Positions 5,813-7,652 of a DNA stretch of 7,652 bases are shown piece by piece. The stretch comes from an uncultured Oscillospiraceae bacterium (GTDB taxonomy: Bacteria > Bacillota > Clostridia > Oscillospirales > Ruminococcaceae). Location: assembly GCA_950097605.1 (NCBI GenBank), contig CATNEU010000071.1, forward strand, positions 1-7,652, in the 5' to 3' direction. The position numbers were made by a program, and so were the translations under genes. Numbering within the stretch: the first letter of the stretch is position 1; each line of letters starts with the position of its first letter. The notes beneath the pieces were generated by a model. That model worked only from the letters and a program-made list of their open reading frames with translations. It had not been told where the DNA came from and made no database searches.

Positions 5813-5832
5813 AGGGGTAGGTGAACACGACA

Positions 5833-7575
5833 ATGTTTCAAATCAAATGGATCTGGCACAATCTCAAAGGGCACCGCGTAGCGTATGTCCTGGGGCTTCT
5901 CTTCGCCGTTTTCGGCTCTGCAACGCTGATTATCAACCCGTTTTTGTCGCAGAAGCTGATCGACGATGTGTTTATGGCGAACAGCCTCGACCTGTTGGTC
6001 CCCCTTGTCACCGCGATGATCGTGGTGACGCTGATCCGCACCAGTCTGAACTACACGATGGTCGTGCTGCTGGACTACAGCTCCCAGGGCATGCTGGTGA
6101 CCATCCGCGAGCGGATCTACCGTAACCTGCAAAAGCAGGAGCCGGGCTTTTACGACCGCATCCGCACGGGCGACCTGATTACCCGTCTGACCGGCGACCT
6201 GGATATGGTGCGCCATGTCAGCGCCTACGTCATGCGGATGCTGCTGACCTATTCGTCGATGTTTATAGCGGTGCTGGCGTACTTTTTCTCGCAAAATCCG
6301 CTGTTTACGCTGTCGCTGCTGGCAATTACGCCGATTATCGCCGCGGTGACCTATCTGTATTCCAAAAAAATCGGCCCGCTTTATGCCGATTTGCGCGAAC
6401 GGCTTTCCAACCTCAACACCGGCGCACAGGAAAACATCTCGGGCAACCGGGTGGTCAAGGCGTTCGCAAAAGAGGACTACGAGATCGAGAAATTCGAGGA
6501 AAAGAACAACGACTTCCGCGAGGCCAACCTCAAGACCACCTTCACCTGGCTGAAGTTTTTCCCGATTCTCGAAACGCTGGGCCTCTCGATGACGATTATT
6601 ACCGTCTGCCTGGGCGGATTGTTCATCATCCAGGGCAGAATGACCCCGGGCGAGCTCGCGGCGTTTTCGTCGCTGACCTGGGCCATCTCCGACCCGATGC
6701 GGATGCTCGGCATGCTGCTCAACGACCTGCAGCGTTTCTTCCCGTCCGCAAGCAAGGTCATCGAAGTATACTATGCGCACCCGAAGATTTTAAACCGCGA
6801 CGACGCGCACAAGCAAGAGCACATCGAGGGGCTTGTCGAATTCGATAACGTCTCGTTTTCCTATGGAGACAACCAGGTGTTCGACGGCATTTCGTTTACC
6901 GCCAAGCCCGGCGAAACCGTAGCCATTATGGGTGCGACCGGGTCGGGCAAAACCTCGCTGATTCACCTGATTCCGCGGTTTTATGATGTAGACAGCGGAC
7001 GGGTGCTCGTGGACGGCGTGGACGTGCGGGACTGGAACCTGCAGTCCCTCCGCGGCGGCATCGGCATGGCGACGCAGGATGTGTTCTTGTTTTCAGATAC
7101 CATTGAGGGCAACATCGCCTACGGCGACCCCAAGATGAGCAATGAGCAGGTGAAGCGGTTCGCGCACGCGGCCGCCGCCGGCTTTATTGATAAAACCGAG
7201 GACGGGTTCGACACCATCGTGGGCGAGCGCGGCGTTGGCCTCTCGGGCGGACAGAAGCAGCGCATTGCGCTCGCGCGCGCGCTGGCGGTGCGCCCGTCGA
7301 TCCTGATCCTCGACGACACAACCTCCGCTGTGGATATGGAAACCGAGAAGTTCATCCAGCAGCAACTGGCTTCTCTCGATTTCCCCTGCACCAAGTTCAT
7401 CATTGCCCAGCGCATTACGTCGGTCAAAAACGCCGACAAGATCCTCGTGCTCGACGGCTGCAAAATTACCGAAATGGGCACCCATGAGGAGCTTCTAGCG
7501 AAAAAGGGCTTTTACTATGAACTCTATACGCTGCAGCACGGCGAACCGCTCTCCGCAAAGGCAGGTGATCTCTGA
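5833..7575 (+). CDS. ABC exporter half-transporter with degenerate ATPase site
   Basis: 580 aa, a full type-IV ABC exporter half. An N-terminal domain with six predicted membrane helices (about 16-36, 53-72, 136-153, 157-176, 244-266, 274-296) is followed by a nucleotide-binding domain from about 330. Motifs: A-loop Tyr344, Walker A GATGSGKT (367-374), Q-loop Gln415, signature LSGGQ (470-474), Walker B ILILDD (ending Asp494-Asp495). The catalytic Glu is replaced by Asp495 and the switch His by Gln526 (IIAQRITS). This is the pattern of the degenerate-site subunit in heterodimeric exporters such as TM287/288 and BmrCD. The substrate is unknown; multidrug or lipid-like export is typical. I prefer the ATG at 5833 (AGGTG, spacer 9 nt) to the GTG at 5821, whose AGGGG is only 3 nt away. 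It overlaps the next gene by 1 nt. Confidence 0.93.
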   Translation: MFQIKWIWHNLKGHRVAYVLGLLFAVFGSATLIINPFLSQKLIDDVFMANSLDLLVPLVTAMIVVTLIRTSLNYTMVVLLDYSSQGMLVTIRERIYRNLQKQEPGFYDRIRTGDLITRLTGDLDMVRHVSAYVMRMLLTYSSMFIAVLAYFFSQNPLFTLSLLAITPIIAAVTYLYSKKIGPLYADLRERLSNLNTGAQENISGNRVVKAFAKEDYEIEKFEEKNNDFREANLKTTFTWLKFFPILETLGLSMTIITVCLGGLFIIQGRMTPGELAAFSSLTWAISDPMRMLGMLLNDLQRFFPSASKVIEVYYAHPKILNRDDAHKQEHIEGLVEFDNVSFSYGDNQVFDGISFTAKPGETVAIMGATGSGKTSLIHLIPRFYDVDSGRVLVDGVDVRDWNLQSLRGGIGMATQDVFLFSDTIEGNIAYGDPKMSNEQVKRFAHAAAAGFIDKTEDGFDTIVGERGVGLSGGQKQRIALARALAVRPSILILDDTTSAVDMETEKFIQQQLASLDFPCTKFIIAQRITSVKNADKILVLDGCKITEMGTHEELLAKKGFYYELYTLQHGEPLSAKAGDL

Positions 7576-7652
7576 TGGCCCGCAATAAATACGATATCGA
7601 CGAAACCCTGAAATCCCCCTTCAGTTCGCAACACCTCAACAGCACCTTCGTC
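7575..7652 (+). CDS. Start of second ABC exporter half-transporter (partial)
   Basis: The ATG shares its A with the TGA stop of the upstream gene (TGATG), and AGGTG lies 7 nt before it. The 26 visible residues (MARNKYDIDETLKSPFSSQH and on) match the short hydrophilic N-terminal tail that precedes the first membrane helix in partners of BmrCD-type exporters. No conserved ABC motif is inside the window, so the call rests mainly on coupling to the preceding half-transporter, which needs a partner with an intact catalytic Glu and His. Confidence 0.75.
   Translation, partial: MARNKYDIDETLKSPFSSQHLNSTFV

Noticed and set aside
5570..5824. Small open frame in the exporter leader starting at TTG
   Set aside because: Weak start codon, no ribosome binding site and Arg/Pro-rich non-protein-like composition; the region is better explained as structured RNA.
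5626..6780. 384-codon open frame on the minus strand opposite the ABC gene
   Set aside because: His/Gln/Arg-rich composition is typical of antisense reading of a GC-rich gene; there is no recognisable domain, and the opposite strand encodes a clear transporter.
1..7652. CRISPR arrays, tRNA or rRNA genes, insertion sequences, phage or integrase genes
   Set aside because: No regularly spaced direct repeats, no tRNA-like cloverleaf, no transposase or integrase frames and no target-site duplications were found.

Overview
The window looks like chromosomal DNA of a GC-rich anaerobic member of the Firmicutes (class Clostridia, perhaps an Oscillospiraceae/Ruminococcaceae-type gut bacterium). The evidence is strong AGGAGG-type ribosome binding sites, sigma-A-like promoters, a DUF815 AAA+ ATPase, a BmrCD-like heterodimeric ABC exporter, and the sequence style of the Ilv proteins. 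This assignment is an inference from gene content and style. No ribosomal RNA or other phylogenetic marker is present.

Minus strand, positions 1-3008: a branched-chain amino acid operon in the order ilvB, ilvN, ilvC, with ilvC cut by the window edge. A near-consensus promoter (TTGACG, 17 bp, TATAAT) lies about 105-135 bp upstream of the chosen ilvB start. Both internal cistrons, ilvN and ilvC, have a GC-rich hairpin immediately 5' of their Shine-Dalgarno sequence, and the ilvB-ilvN spacer is unusually long (158 nt). Together the genes encode acetohydroxyacid synthase (catalytic and valine-sensing subunits) and ketol-acid reductoisomerase, the first two steps of valine/isoleucine synthesis.

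Plus strand, 3110-4480: a divergently transcribed single gene for a DUF815-family AAA+ ATPase. It has its own promoter and ends at a perfect 18-bp hairpin terminator that can also serve the converging minus-strand operon.

Minus strand, 4617-5410: a two-gene operon of a minimal nucleotidyltransferase-like protein (GTG start) and a HEPN-domain protein, overlapping by 8 nt and read from an extended -10 promoter. The layout is that of MNT/HEPN toxin-antitoxin modules. However, the nucleotidyltransferase has lost the GS and DxD residues, and the HEPN protein shows no Rx4-6H ribonuclease motif.

Plus strand, 5505-7652: a candidate promoter, then a gene-free leader of about 280 nt that can fold into two large nested-stem domains, then the first half-transporter of an ABC exporter. 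This half carries a degenerate ATPase site (Asp for the catalytic Glu, Gln for the switch His). It overlaps the start of its presumed partner by 1 nt. The structured leader is the best candidate in this window for something undescribed.
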